This document shows positions 26,101 to 33,784 of a DNA stretch of 64,000 bases, one piece after another. The notes beneath the pieces were generated by a model. The model was not told the origin of the DNA. It searched no databases and was given only the letters and a program-made list of their open reading frames with translations. Source of the stretch: Shewanella carassii. Lineage in GTDB: Bacteria > Pseudomonadota > Gammaproteobacteria > Enterobacterales > Shewanellaceae. The translations under genes and the position numbers were made by a program. Every line of letters begins with the position of its first letter. The stretch's first letter is position 1. Location: contig NZ_NGVS01000029.1 in assembly GCF_002777975.1 (NCBI RefSeq), positions 62,001 to 126,000 of the forward strand. Reading direction: 5' to 3'.

Positions 26101-27095
26101 TTGTCTTTTACAACAGGGCACCAGTGGTTAATGACAGCAGCGCCAGCACGGACGACAGGACGGCGATAGAGCTGGATGTATTGAGCACTGCCAGTGACCC
26201 GGATGGCGACAGCCTGACGCTGGAAAGCGCTGTGGCTCAATCCGGTAGCGTCAGCATCACAACATCACAGACGCTGAGCTATCAACCTAAGACCGGCTTT
26301 GCGGGCACAGACATCATCAGCTTCAGTGTCAGTGATGGCAACGGCGCCTCGGCAACCGCTCAGGTAGTGGTGACGGTCACAGCCTATCAAGAGGTTGTGG
26401 TGGAAAACCGCTCTTCCGGCGGGGCGGTCGCCCCCTGGGCCTTGGCACTAATGCTGTTAATGGCAGGATTCAGGCGCTTAAGCCTGCGTTTGGCAAGCCT
26501 GCCGCTGTTGCTGCTACTGGCAATTGGGGTCAGTTTCAATGCCCAGGCGCGCTGGTCTGTGAACCTCAACTTGGGTTACAGCCATGCCCGCCTCTCGGAG
26601 TCGGATATCAACCAGGCCTTACCGGCAGAGGTCAAACTGACGGAGTTGGACAAAGATGATTTCGCCTGGTCTGTGGCGCTGAACTACCAGGCTAATGATG
26701 CCTGGGCGCTGCAGTTTGGCTATCTTGATTTGGGCGAAACCTCACTCATGCTGGCCGGCAGCACACTCGACCCACAGGCCTTGCAGCAATCACTTGCCAA
26801 CCTTGGGCCGCAACTGGCCTCCGGGGTAACTGCCGGAGCCGAATACCGCTTTTGGCGATACCACGACTGGTCTTTCAGCCTCAACGGCGGGATATTTATC
26901 TGGGAGAGCGACTTCAGCAGCCAGAGGCTACAGCAAGAGTTGCGTTATGACGACTCTGGCGTCGACTTCTACTGGGGTCTGGGCGGCCAATATCAACTCT
27001 CCGAACAGTGGGCGATCAGAGCCGATTACCGCCGTTATATGTTGGACAGAAATCAGGTAGACGGTGTCTTTCTTGGTCTGGAGTTCTTTTTCTGA
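20139..27095 (+). CDS. Giant multidomain surface protein with C-terminal beta-barrel
   Basis: 2318 residues. Order of parts: signal peptide (SLVTLLLLPFVQAKS); a DUF4347-like domain to about residue 190 (GLHLITHGQSGEILLAGH and LYLYACNLA); a LamG-like domain 190-410 (FTLELWANLPSV, WYHFAFVFDSGQWSFYVNGQ); cadherin-like and other Ig-like units 410-610; four fibronectin-III modules alternating with three Ig-like modules at 615-1225, in a 173-residue repeat; a putative Ig (He_PIG) domain; cadherin-like, HYR-like and Calx-beta-like units; a TSP3-like calcium stretch (DANNNRLPDS); and two more cadherin-like units to about 2085. Then comes a GlyGly-CTERM-like segment (SSGGAVAPWALALMLLMAG, followed by FRR), immediately followed by a second signal-peptide-like stretch and a 181-residue outer-membrane barrel ending in LEFFF. 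Likely an adhesin or surface protein. Confidence 0.8.
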   Translation: MNSLIRILSLVTLLLLPFVQAKSVTELGAKAELILVDATISQYQTLLEQASTTALTSRPITKLTELNALIAQDKKYSGLHLITHGQSGEILLAGHKLAPRELATQLDQLLLPGAPLYLYACNLAQDPKGQAFVDNLASILARPVLASINATGNKRLGGDWQLEYSTSSAIAARTLFSGDVRGFNTLLSNTAYEFSDGDAVTLTNAAAALSNDNTFTLELWANLPSVSGVINLMDITGTADAGGFVLVNGLLTVDLINDFGNLTQSNPIPLSINTWYHFAFVFDSGQWSFYVNGQSYGSGIPDNGGNNTVPDYQAANVNNLVAGLQNHGSVNNFTGKIDDIRLWSTARTQTEIQNNRQLELAGNETGLIGYWKLNETSGTVVNDSQTNGSILQGSSSGVTLAVAGAFSVNQSPTDISLSNNSVSQSGGSNAVVGTLTTTDADVGDSFSYALIAGSGDTNNSSFNLSGDSLRANNASTLTGGSYSIRVQTTDSGNATFEKAFSITVVDDLAPEVTGMTVDGSPADTATSISYTVSFNELASNISTDDFSLTTTASAAGNIASVSASSGTSVTVTINNISGNGSLRLDLKAATNISDAQANTGPAAYTSGDVHTVAVPTVPGAPIIGTASALDGQAVVNFSAPASDGGSVITSYQVTSSPGGITASGANSPIGVTGLTNGTSYTFTVQAINAVGTSSPSAPSNSVVPKANQTISFSNPGAQDFGSAPTLTATASSGLAPVFSSTTTGVCSITTTGTLSFVSAGSCSINADQAGDSSYNAAPTVTQSFTVNAVVPGAPTSVNAVASDASATVSFSAPASTGGAAISSYTVTSSPGGLTASGAGSPLTVTGLSNGTDYSFTVSASNTAGTGPASSASNTVTPKANQSISFNNPGAQSFGTTPTLTATASSGLTPVFSSSTTGVCTITASGTLTFVTTGNCSIDADQPGDSSYNAAPTVTQSFTVNAVVPGAPTSVNAVASDASATVSFAAPVSSGGAAISSYTVTSSPGGLTASGAGSPLTVIGLSNGTDYSFTVSASNTAGTGPASSPSNTVTPKASQSISFSNPGAQSFGSAPTLTATASSGLTPVFSSTTTGVCTITAAGTLTFVTTGSCSIDADQPGDSSYNAAPTVTQSFTVNAVVPGVPTSVSAVAADASATVSFSAPASTGGAAISSYTVTSSPGGFTASGAASPLTVSGLSNGTGYSFTVSASNIAGTGPASSPSNTVTPEPDNKAPSISGTPVGSVDQDSYYSFIPTATDPDQDPLTFSISNKPAWASFNTASGELSGTPLREHVGMSNNIIIRVSDGALSTDLAPFSVEVKAVNQAPQANHDRITQAFSQENSYLLDVLANDSDPDDDPLTIVDISTSLGTATVLGDKLQLTVPENFNGQVRLSYSITDGEFYDRAKVSFSIEGSNPEAPVINIPADVTANATGLFTRVNLGRVGAIDSDDNPIPVSLLNGFPFFAPGQHLAYWKTTDGKGVSATASQLVTVYPRINLGASKTVANFTQVQVPVLLNGSAPEYPMEIRYSVSGDAIAGQDHDLASGSLLLSQGMSTSLEFNVFADLTAGQQKSLTITLDDGQNPGHNAATEIRISNNNLAPNLSLSASQQGEMRSSVSSSDGLVTVTAEVAAPNPADNISLSWSSEPAMTNLSTSTNEFTFDPAVLAPGIVTLTLNAMDDGSPQLGSSKSLKLLLLAQLPTLGETDANNNRLPDSAEGYGDPDGNGIPAYLQGDHPCNVIPEQLSRPNSYLAEAQPGICSRKGLLGLQRLDKGIELEDGSMLPDDSEGKIVGGLFDFELEGSEYGGSVSIVIPQVQAIPAQAQYRKYVASGWQEFVTDANNQVFSSAGEPGYCPPMGDASWQSGLTEGHWCVQLLIQDGGPNDGDGQANGTIVDPGGVAVKLSANQAPIAQADSFSLPWNQQHLLDVLANDNDADNDSLYLVQASVSIGEISVSDDKLSLMYTPPEDFIGNAQLSYTVSDGMGGTAMSHAELVVFYNRAPVVNDSSASTDDRTAIELDVLSTASDPDGDSLTLESAVAQSGSVSITTSQTLSYQPKTGFAGTDIISFSVSDGNGASATAQVVVTVTAYQEVVVENRSSGGAVAPWALALMLLMAGFRRLSLRLASLPLLLLLAIGVSFNAQARWSVNLNLGYSHARLSESDINQALPAEVKLTELDKDDFAWSVALNYQANDAWALQFGYLDLGETSLMLAGSTLDPQALQQSLANLGPQLASGVTAGAEYRFWRYHDWSFSLNGGIFIWESDFSSQRLQQELRYDDSGVDFYWGLGGQYQLSEQWAIRADYRRYMLDRNQVDGVFLGLEFFF
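22502..23810 (+). repeat. 519-base tandem repeats inside the surface protein gene
   Basis: The unit begins at GTGGTGCC (22503), recurs at 23022 and again at 23541, giving an exact period of 519 bases (173 residues). Each unit codes for a fibronectin-III module plus an Ig-like module; the first full unit starts earlier (about 21980) and is more diverged, and the last contains only the fibronectin module. Copies 2 and 3 are nearly identical at base level, which suggests recent duplication or gene conversion and potential for unit gain and loss. Confidence 0.9.
26460..26549 (+). other. Internal signal-peptide-like segment within the giant gene
   Basis: In-frame codon 2108 is ATG and begins MAGFRRLSLRLASLPLLLLL, then AIGVSFNAQA before RWSVNLN. 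This reads as a full signal peptide with positive n-region, hydrophobic core and an A-Q-A cleavage site. It directly follows the GlyGly-CTERM-like segment. No good Shine-Dalgarno precedes the internal ATG, so it is either a fused gene or a processing point. Confidence 0.6.
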
Positions 27096-27140
27096 GTTTG
27101 GATTAGCGCAGGATTGGGCTTAAGCGATCCGCCAAGATGT

Positions 27141-27169
27141 AAGAAGACCGCCTGACGGCGGTCTTCTTA
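27141..27169. terminator. Bidirectional terminator between convergent surface-protein and M13 peptidase genes
   Basis: AAGAAGACCGCC and GGCGGTCTTCTT form a 12-pair stem with loop TGAC. It is A-rich on the left and T-rich on the right, midway between the two converging stop codons. Confidence 0.85.
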
Positions 27170-27178
27170 TCGGTAGGC

Positions 27179-29275
27179 TTACCAGATCCTGACTCTGTCC
27201 TCTGGCGCCAAATAGAGCGCATCTGTGGGTTTGACATCAAAGGCGCTATACCAGGCATCCAGATTGCGGACAGTCAGGGCCCTGTAGTTACCGGGGGCAT
27301 GACCATCGGTGGCAATACGTTGGCGCATGGCCTGATCTCGCATCTTGGTTGCCCAAGTTTGGGCATAACCGATAAAGAAACGTTGATCACCGCTAAAACC
27401 GGCAATAACAGGTGCTTCTTTGCCCTTGAGTGACGCCCGGTAAGCATCGTAAGCGGTAGCCAATCCGGCTACATCAGCAATATTCTCCCCCAGAGTCAGT
27501 TTGCCGTTGACATGCAAGTCGGGGAAAGGCACATATTTGTCAAACTGCTTGGCCAGGGCGTCCCCTTGGGCGGCGAAATGCTCAAAGTCCGCCTGAGTCC
27601 ACCAATTGCGCATAGCGCCGCTGGAATCGAAAGCCGCACCATTATTATCAAAGCTGTGGCTGATCTCATGGCCGATGACCGCCCCTATGGCACCATAGTT
27701 ATAGGCATCGTCGGCCGAGGCATCAAAAAACGGCGGTTGCAGTATCCCGGCCGGGAAGTTGAGCGCGTTTTGCACCGGCAGGTTTACCGCATTGACTATC
27801 TGGGCGTTCATCCACCATTCCCCTTTATCTTGGGGCTTGCCTATTTTGGCCAATTGATGAGCGTATTCGGCCTGTTCACCGGCCACGGCATTGGCATAAG
27901 CACTCTGCCCCACCTGATAATGGCTGTAATCACGCCAATTATCCGGATAGCCCACACTCACCACCAGAGTATCAACCTTGGCCAGAGCTTCCTGTTTGGT
28001 GGCCGGTGCCAGCCAATCAATCGCCTCAACCCGGCCATGGAAGGCATCGACTATGTTATCCACCAACTCGCTGACCTTGGCCTTGGCCGACGCCGGGAAA
28101 TAACGGCTCACATAGGCGCGGCCAACAGCATCTCCCAGATAATTATCCAACGCCTCCAAGGCGCGCTTATCGCGGCTACGTTGCATAGGCGTGCCTGACA
28201 AAGTCGTGCCATAGAAGGCAAAGTGCGCCTGATCCAGCGCCGAAGGCAAGACATCTGTGTGGCTATTGATCTGGTGGAACAGCAACCAATCTTGCCAACT
28301 CGCCAGCGGCTCGGAAGCTACCAAGGCCGAGAGTGCGCGGATGGCGGGGCCATGATAAGCGGCAAAGCGTGGCTGCTGGCCAAGTTGCGCGGCCTCAAAG
28401 AATGCCTGCCAGTCGATACCCGGGGCCTTGGTGTCAAAGTCAGCCCGGCTCCAAACTGCGGATGATTTGGCAAAGTCTTCACTGTCTTCACGGCTGACGT
28501 GGGCGGCAGCTATTTTCAGCTCCAGCGCGAATATTCGCTCGGCCCGTTCACCGGCATTGTCTATGCCAGCGGTTTGCAACAAGGTCTCGACATAGTGGCG
28601 ATAAGCCTGCCGCAGTTGCTGCATCTTGGGATCGCCCGACAGATAGTATTCCCGCTCCGGCAATCCCAGCCCGCCCTGCAACAGATAGGGCAATACCTCT
28701 CCCGGAGTCGCCAGCCCTTGGGTGACAAATACCCCCAGAAGATTCTCAGTGTGATAGTCAGTGGCATTGAGCGGGTCAACATCGGCCCGTAAACTGGCTC
28801 CCAAGGCCGCCGATAGCGCCTGTTTGGTTTGCAGGGCTACTATCTGCTTTTGGTAATTCGCCAATGGCTGCAGGCCGGCTTTTTCGATGGCATCAGTATT
28901 GGTATAGGCCAGATAAAAATCGGCAATTCGCGCTTCATCACTACCGGCAGCATGGGGCTTGGCCACCAGCTCAGCAATCAATTCGGCCTTGTGCTGCTCG
29001 GTCGATTCAAAGGCCACCAAAAAAGACCCAGTTGAGGCTCGGTCGGCAGGTATCTTGGTATCCCGCATCCATTGACCATTGGCGTAATTGTAGAAGTCAT
29101 CTCCTGGTTTAATACTGGTATCCATGGCCACCAGACTGATGCCTATATTGGCCTCTCCCTGACGGGAAGCCACAGACTGCACCTTGGTTGAAGCAGTCTC
29201 TTGAGACTGGCAAGCGGCCAGGCCGCCGAGCAGGGCCGCGGCGGTAAACAGCGCGATTGCATTGGGCTTGAACAT
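27179..29275 (-). CDS. M13-family zinc metallopeptidase lipoprotein (PepO-like)
   Basis: 698 residues with a lipoprotein signal (LLGGLAAC, cysteine at about residue 22) and the neprilysin/PepO layout. The N-terminal helical domain (PGDDFYNYANGQWM) is followed by the catalytic domain with HExxH in IGHEISHSFDNNG. The downstream glutamate motif is ENIADVAGLATAYDAY, and the C-terminal part ends in YLAPEDRVRIW, where the usual final motif is a C-x-x-W. The Trp is present, but the Cys is replaced in V-R-I-W, as is common in bacterial members. It degrades oligopeptides at the outer membrane or in the periplasm. It is transcribed alone from the 29.3-kb gap. Confidence 0.93.
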   Translation of the reverse strand: MFKPNAIALFTAAALLGGLAACQSQETASTKVQSVASRQGEANIGISLVAMDTSIKPGDDFYNYANGQWMRDTKIPADRASTGSFLVAFESTEQHKAELIAELVAKPHAAGSDEARIADFYLAYTNTDAIEKAGLQPLANYQKQIVALQTKQALSAALGASLRADVDPLNATDYHTENLLGVFVTQGLATPGEVLPYLLQGGLGLPEREYYLSGDPKMQQLRQAYRHYVETLLQTAGIDNAGERAERIFALELKIAAAHVSREDSEDFAKSSAVWSRADFDTKAPGIDWQAFFEAAQLGQQPRFAAYHGPAIRALSALVASEPLASWQDWLLFHQINSHTDVLPSALDQAHFAFYGTTLSGTPMQRSRDKRALEALDNYLGDAVGRAYVSRYFPASAKAKVSELVDNIVDAFHGRVEAIDWLAPATKQEALAKVDTLVVSVGYPDNWRDYSHYQVGQSAYANAVAGEQAEYAHQLAKIGKPQDKGEWWMNAQIVNAVNLPVQNALNFPAGILQPPFFDASADDAYNYGAIGAVIGHEISHSFDNNGAAFDSSGAMRNWWTQADFEHFAAQGDALAKQFDKYVPFPDLHVNGKLTLGENIADVAGLATAYDAYRASLKGKEAPVIAGFSGDQRFFIGYAQTWATKMRDQAMRQRIATDGHAPGNYRALTVRNLDAWYSAFDVKPTDALYLAPEDRVRIW

Positions 29276-29591
29276 GCAAATTTCCTTGATCTTATTTATG
29301 GGTTTTCAGGCGTTTGATCTTCGAGTCTATCTCATTTCACCGCTTGGCGGCCAAGCAGAAAACTGTCACAAGATATGAGGCAGATTGCCCCCTGCGCACC
29401 CCTTAACCTCAAAAGCGTCTGAGGTAATTCCCACCCAAAAGGCGATAGGCAAAGGCGGATTTCTGGCTTATTGTGGAGAAGCTGTTCAGTATAGTGGTCA
29501 AGTAAAACTGGCTTAAGCGGTGGGAGAGGAACAAAGTATCATGCTGGTTGTCTTGACCATCCAATGAAACACCTTTCTGGACAAAAGCTTC
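29276..29591. other. Intergenic stretch with no recognisable gene
   Basis: About 315 bases upstream of the M13 peptidase gene and at the left edge of the AT-rich Gabija patch. It must hold the peptidase promoter. I see a short inverted repeat (GCTTGG CGG CCAAGC, 29342-29356). At 29491-29510 there is ATAGTGGTCAAGTAAAACTG, which recalls the terminal repeats of some IS3-family elements. No transposase is present, so this is only a hint of an old insertion edge. No coding potential was recognised. Confidence 0.4.
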
Positions 29592-29801
29592 TTAGCGAAA
29601 ATGACTTAGTGGCATCCGTTCAGATAATAAAAAGTATCTTGAAACCTTAAACGCTTGTATGTGCGGTGAAATTGGTTCATATGGTATTTCACATACGTTT
29701 AAGTGACTTTCTTCACCGAACGGAGACTCAGCCAGTTCAATTTCGCCATGTGATGTATATACATCAAAAAGCTCGGTATACTCCTGAATCACAAAACTCA
29801 A
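29592..29801 (-). CDS. Small hypothetical ORF downstream of gajB
   Basis: Up to 69 residues, with only a TTG (29801) or a GTG three codons later as start and a poor ribosome binding site. It is on the same strand as gajB and begins 17 bases after that gene's stop. The composition is acidic and protein-like (TELFDVYTSHGEIELAESPF, then IPYEPISPHIQAF), with no membrane segment. I recognise no family. It may be a third gene of the defence island, a fragment of an older gene, or chance. Confidence 0.3.
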   Translation of the reverse strand: MSFVIQEYTELFDVYTSHGEIELAESPFGEESHLNVCEIPYEPISPHIQAFKVSRYFLLSERMPLSHFR

Positions 29802-29818
29802 ATCTTGTGTGATTTATT

Positions 29819-31576
29819 TCAAACCTTAAATGGCCAGCCTTTGATATTTTCATGCCCAAAGATTCTACCAAGGGTCGCTATTGATTTATCAGAGAGGCGC
29901 TGTGTAAAAAGAAGAGTCAGATTGTGTTTCGCCCTTGAACAGCTGACATAAAACAAGTTTCTATTTCGTTCAAAAGTCGCGTCTTTTCCTCTTGGAACAC
30001 CGTCTTCCATCCATTCAAGCATTTGATTCCAGTTGTAGTGATTCCAACCGCGGCCGCAAACTACTAGTACGTTATCAAACTGGGCGCCTTTTACTCCATG
30101 CTTGGTAGAAAAAGGGGTTTTATCATTTATGTACTCAGCCAAACTTGTGACTTCAGAGTAACGCACAGCTCGAAGACGCCTAATGTTCTCGACAAAACTC
30201 AATTCATCTGGTTCCAATGAATCTTGGTCGCGCGCAGAGAGTGTTTGATAACGGACTTCGGAATCCACGACTTTTGTCGGCACTCTTGGCATACTCGTAG
30301 TTATCAACAGATCTAAAACATCACCGATTGTAGCCGTGTTTCTAAGTTGCATTAACCTGGCTAGATTCTCATTCCAAGCGGTTTTGTCAGCTTGTGACGT
30401 TAAGTAGGAGCGGTTTTTCTTTTTAATCTGAAGCAAATCACCATACTTACGTCGCTGGTAAGCTAGCGCCGTCAACTCGACCGTATCAACAAAAAACTCA
30501 ATGTATTTATCATTTTTTTTCAGATAGTCTTCTGGATACTTGAAGCAATCCGCCAAATTCTTAAATTTTTGTTCGGTAGCTATCAGGTTATTCGTCAAGA
30601 ACAGTATTTTTGTTTTAGATAACGACATATCCCAACCATGCTCAACCATTAATGATTTAGTTTGCTGGATAAATCGTCTAGTTTCTTCCTCTGGAAGGTC
30701 GTCTTTCCAATGGGTGCCAGTTTGTCGGTGACCTTGCCAATCATTTGAATGATAAACCTTTATGATTCCAACAGAGCTTGGGTCGGATTCGGCTTGCGGT
30801 AATTTTGGGCGCATACGATTCAAGCATTCAACGATATTTTTATCAGAACGGAAATTGGCTCTTTTGCCAATTTCGATGATTTTTCCTGCAGGACTGCTAA
30901 TCAATCCGCAGGCTGTCGAGCCGTATATTTTTTGCCAGTGATCACCAAAAAGACCAACCACAACCCCCGATTCATTATCAATGAGGTTTTGGACGATACT
31001 CTCGGCAAGTGCGCTATCAGTGTCTTGATATTCATCAATAAAGATAATTGGGAATTTACTTTTCAGTAATTTCTGGAATTTGGGAAACGCCAACATGCGA
31101 GCCATTAACGCGACAACGTCGTCATGATGGAGAGAAATTTCATGTTCTTTAATCGACGCAAAACCTAAATCGTACTTAACCGTTTGATGACTAATCCCTG
31201 CAGATTCTGCAATTTTCTCTTGCCACTTTGCTCCCAGCGTAGGGATAAGTTGTCTCAACTGCTCCTGGTAGTTTTGCAAAATACTCCAACTGAAAGCATG
31301 AATCGTATCCGCAAAAATGACCGGATTGTTATCGGTTCTTGCCTTAATCTCGTCTTTGGCCACATTTGTATAAGTGATACATGCAACCTGTTTTCCAGAT
31401 ACGATAAACTCATTCGTACGTAAAGAAATCAGATATTTGAGCGACTCAATCAACGAATAGGTTTTTCCCGCTCCGGCACCGGCTTCCAATCTGAAACACT
31501 GCCCTTGATCAATACAACCTCTCAAGCTTTCAAGCGTCTCTGCTGACGCCTGTGCTGCGGGGCTCAGTACAGTCAT
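29819..31576 (-). CDS. gajB: Gabija-type UvrD-like helicase GajB
   Basis: 585 residues from ATG 31576, which overlaps the gajA stop (ATGA); a longer frame reaching 31654 lies inside gajA and is rejected. SF1 helicase motifs: Walker A EAGAGAGKTYSL near residue 33, motif Ia around CITYTNVAKDEI, Walker B FIDEYQDTDSAL, motif V region HGVKGAQFDNVLVV, and motif VI FYVSCSRAKHNL. In Gabija, GajB pairs with the GajA nuclease complex and senses nucleotide or DNA ends during phage infection. The paired order gajA-gajB, overlap and lower GC than neighbours fit an acquired defence unit. It is somewhat longer than the roughly 500 residues of the first described GajB. Confidence 0.82.
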   Translation of the reverse strand: MTVLSPAAQASAETLESLRGCIDQGQCFRLEAGAGAGKTYSLIESLKYLISLRTNEFIVSGKQVACITYTNVAKDEIKARTDNNPVIFADTIHAFSWSILQNYQEQLRQLIPTLGAKWQEKIAESAGISHQTVKYDLGFASIKEHEISLHHDDVVALMARMLAFPKFQKLLKSKFPIIFIDEYQDTDSALAESIVQNLIDNESGVVVGLFGDHWQKIYGSTACGLISSPAGKIIEIGKRANFRSDKNIVECLNRMRPKLPQAESDPSSVGIIKVYHSNDWQGHRQTGTHWKDDLPEEETRRFIQQTKSLMVEHGWDMSLSKTKILFLTNNLIATEQKFKNLADCFKYPEDYLKKNDKYIEFFVDTVELTALAYQRRKYGDLLQIKKKNRSYLTSQADKTAWNENLARLMQLRNTATIGDVLDLLITTSMPRVPTKVVDSEVRYQTLSARDQDSLEPDELSFVENIRRLRAVRYSEVTSLAEYINDKTPFSTKHGVKGAQFDNVLVVCGRGWNHYNWNQMLEWMEDGVPRGKDATFERNRNLFYVSCSRAKHNLTLLFTQRLSDKSIATLGRIFGHENIKGWPFKV

Positions 31577-33579
31577 GATTGAACTCCTGCAGCAACTGCC
31601 GGAGCTTCGTCTAACCATGCGCACCCTTCTTGGATATACTTGGGGACGAGCCAATCCGTATTACTCATACAATATTTAATAGCAAAATCAGCTTTGCTAC
31701 TTTTGCCGATATCTTTTGCCTTGTCAAAAGCAGCTTTTTCAAGATCGGGACCAGTTAAGTTATTTAGCTCGAATAACTGACTATTAACCAAGATAAATGC
31801 ATCTTCAAAGCTACGGCCGCATAAACCACTAACATCTTCATCTACCTGAAATGCAAGTCGCCGACATCCAAAAATTTTAGAACCTGAATCTTTAGCTCTA
31901 ACAGTCGCTAAGTCAGAATAACCATTCCCGCCAAACCATCTTGAAATGCCAACGTTACTCGACCTATCACCTTGACTCACCATTACAGCGGCATGATGCT
32001 GTTTTGAATCAACTGCGTCTAGATCAGTAATAAAGAGGGTTTTAAGTTCAAGGAAATCTATGAATTTGTAGAAGTGGTGAGCATAAGCGCCACCAATTTC
32101 GACGACTGACAGGTATTTCTGCCTTAAGTTAGTGCCTAAAGCTGCGTCAATTTTTTTAATCATTTGAGGCAACAATATCCTTTCAGTCGCCCCTTCAACG
32201 AGGATCGCTCGGTCCGCGAAATACAGGTCGCATTTTGTGAGCGTCAGGTACTTATGCAAAAACTCTCTGTCGCCAGCTGCCTCGTCACTTTGGAAGGCAA
32301 CGCCTAGATCCTTAACTTTGGTCTCGTTTCCATTTTTGGAAAGGAAGTAACGAACTTTGCTAAAATCAGCTTCGTTGGCAATATGCGAGGAATGAGTACT
32401 CACGATAAATTGTACAGGCCACACCTGCTGAGAATTTAGCTCGCGCTGGAACTGTTCGACGATTTGTTCCAGTTGTCGAATAAATACTTCCTGCATCTGC
32501 GGATGAAGATGTGCTTCGGGTTCTTCTATGAAAATCACATGCCCTTTCGGTGGCGTTTGATGGCTTTGAAACTCACGGAAATATTCATAAATTCGGAAGA
32601 GGATAAAAATTAGATTCCGCATTCCCAGCCCGTTATAGGTTTCAGGCAATGTGAAATGATCATCTCGTTGATAATAAACTCGGGTATGACTTTCCAGCAG
32701 TGATTTCACATTGAGTTCTGTTGCGGCGCTTAAATTTGGATCATGCAAGCCCGGATATCCAAAAATATTCAAAGTCGGCAGTAATGCTTGAACTCTCTGT
32801 TGAAAATCAGTATCAACGATTTCCTGCAATCCTTCAACGACAGTATTGATTTCAGCTGATTGCGCCTTAAAAGCTTCAGGCGCTCCAACGCTACTCGCAC
32901 TTTTGAAAATATTACCTAACGATTTACCAAGCACATCACGTTCATTGTGCGTTTCGTCATCTAAACCACGTTGCGCATTTATCAGTCCCGACAGCAGCAA
33001 TTTTTTAAATGACGCAAACTCAAGCCGAGCTTTGTTGTGCAGGTTTGTAGGCTCGACCGCGTAAACAGTAGCCTCGTAGTAATGCTCTATCCTAGCTCTA
33101 AGATCCAAGAAATATTGCTTTCTGTTGACGCTATCGAGCTCATTAAAAAAATCGCTGATCTTGCCATCTTTTAATTGATAAGAAATCAGGATAATTGTTT
33201 CAAATAATTGGTCGTCAAAATCGATAATAAAATCGCCCAGAACACCATATTCATCTGCATTTTCTTCATAATTAATGAGTAACTCTAGCTCGATTGTTGG
33301 AAGCATCGGCCTCACAACGTCATCTTCAGCACCGCATTGCAGAGCATTCAGTGCATATTCGAAACCTGTCAGACAGGATTGATTGAAATCCTCATAACGC
33401 ACCTTGGGACCGGCAGGATTCAGAAAACTGCGAAAAGCCTCCGCAAATGAAGTTTTCCCAGTATTGTTACGTCCAACAATAAGAGTTGTTTTTTCATCAA
33501 TCGAAAATGACACATCTTTGAGCAGACGATAGTTTTTAATTCGTACGTTTTTTATTTTCACTTTTAATCCCTGACTCAA
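31573..33579 (-). CDS. gajA: Gabija-type OLD-family nuclease GajA
   Basis: 668 residues. The N-terminal ABC-type ATPase domain has Walker A VGRNNTGKTSFAEAF near residue 36 and Walker B VIFIEEPEAHLHPQM near 360, with FIVSTHSSHIANEADF supplying the switch histidine. The C-terminal TOPRIM nuclease has its glutamate in ILVEGATERILLPQ and the acidic pair in ITDLDAVD. OLD-family proteins with a UvrD-type partner define Gabija: GajA nicks or degrades DNA and is held inactive by nucleotides until phage replication depletes them. The patch is AT-rich relative to flanking gor and M13 genes. No integrase or direct repeats were found at its edges. A retron or PARIS assignment is excluded because the partner is a helicase. 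Confidence 0.83.
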   Translation of the reverse strand: MSQGLKVKIKNVRIKNYRLLKDVSFSIDEKTTLIVGRNNTGKTSFAEAFRSFLNPAGPKVRYEDFNQSCLTGFEYALNALQCGAEDDVVRPMLPTIELELLINYEENADEYGVLGDFIIDFDDQLFETIILISYQLKDGKISDFFNELDSVNRKQYFLDLRARIEHYYEATVYAVEPTNLHNKARLEFASFKKLLLSGLINAQRGLDDETHNERDVLGKSLGNIFKSASSVGAPEAFKAQSAEINTVVEGLQEIVDTDFQQRVQALLPTLNIFGYPGLHDPNLSAATELNVKSLLESHTRVYYQRDDHFTLPETYNGLGMRNLIFILFRIYEYFREFQSHQTPPKGHVIFIEEPEAHLHPQMQEVFIRQLEQIVEQFQRELNSQQVWPVQFIVSTHSSHIANEADFSKVRYFLSKNGNETKVKDLGVAFQSDEAAGDREFLHKYLTLTKCDLYFADRAILVEGATERILLPQMIKKIDAALGTNLRQKYLSVVEIGGAYAHHFYKFIDFLELKTLFITDLDAVDSKQHHAAVMVSQGDRSSNVGISRWFGGNGYSDLATVRAKDSGSKIFGCRRLAFQVDEDVSGLCGRSFEDAFILVNSQLFELNNLTGPDLEKAAFDKAKDIGKSSKADFAIKYCMSNTDWLVPKYIQEGCAWLDEAPAVAAGVQS

Positions 33580-33714
33580 ATTTTATCCGATATTAACAAG
33601 CTACTTTGTAGCATTACTAAAATTGGGTCAAATCGTTGCGTTTCAGAGTGAGCCTAAAGTCACGCTACTAAATCACTTTTGGGCATAAACGTTTTAGTAT
33701 CGATGAGCCAATAA

Positions 33715-33739
33715 AGGCCAGAGAACGATGCTCTGGCCT
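33715..33739. terminator. Hairpin terminator at the right edge of the Gabija patch
   Basis: AGGCCAGAG and CTCTGGCCT form a 9-pair stem with a 7-base loop, 45 bases after the gor stop. T-rich sequence follows on the plus strand (CAGTTTTTC) and a weaker one (TTTATTGG) on the minus strand, so it probably ends gor transcription. Confidence 0.65.
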
Positions 33740-33784
33740 CTCAGTTTTTCTACAGTACGAACGTGTGTAGGTAGGCTTTCTACA

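Noticed and set aside
29491..29510. Sequence resembling the end of an IS3-type element
   Set aside because: Single imperfect match from memory, no transposase or partner repeat seen.
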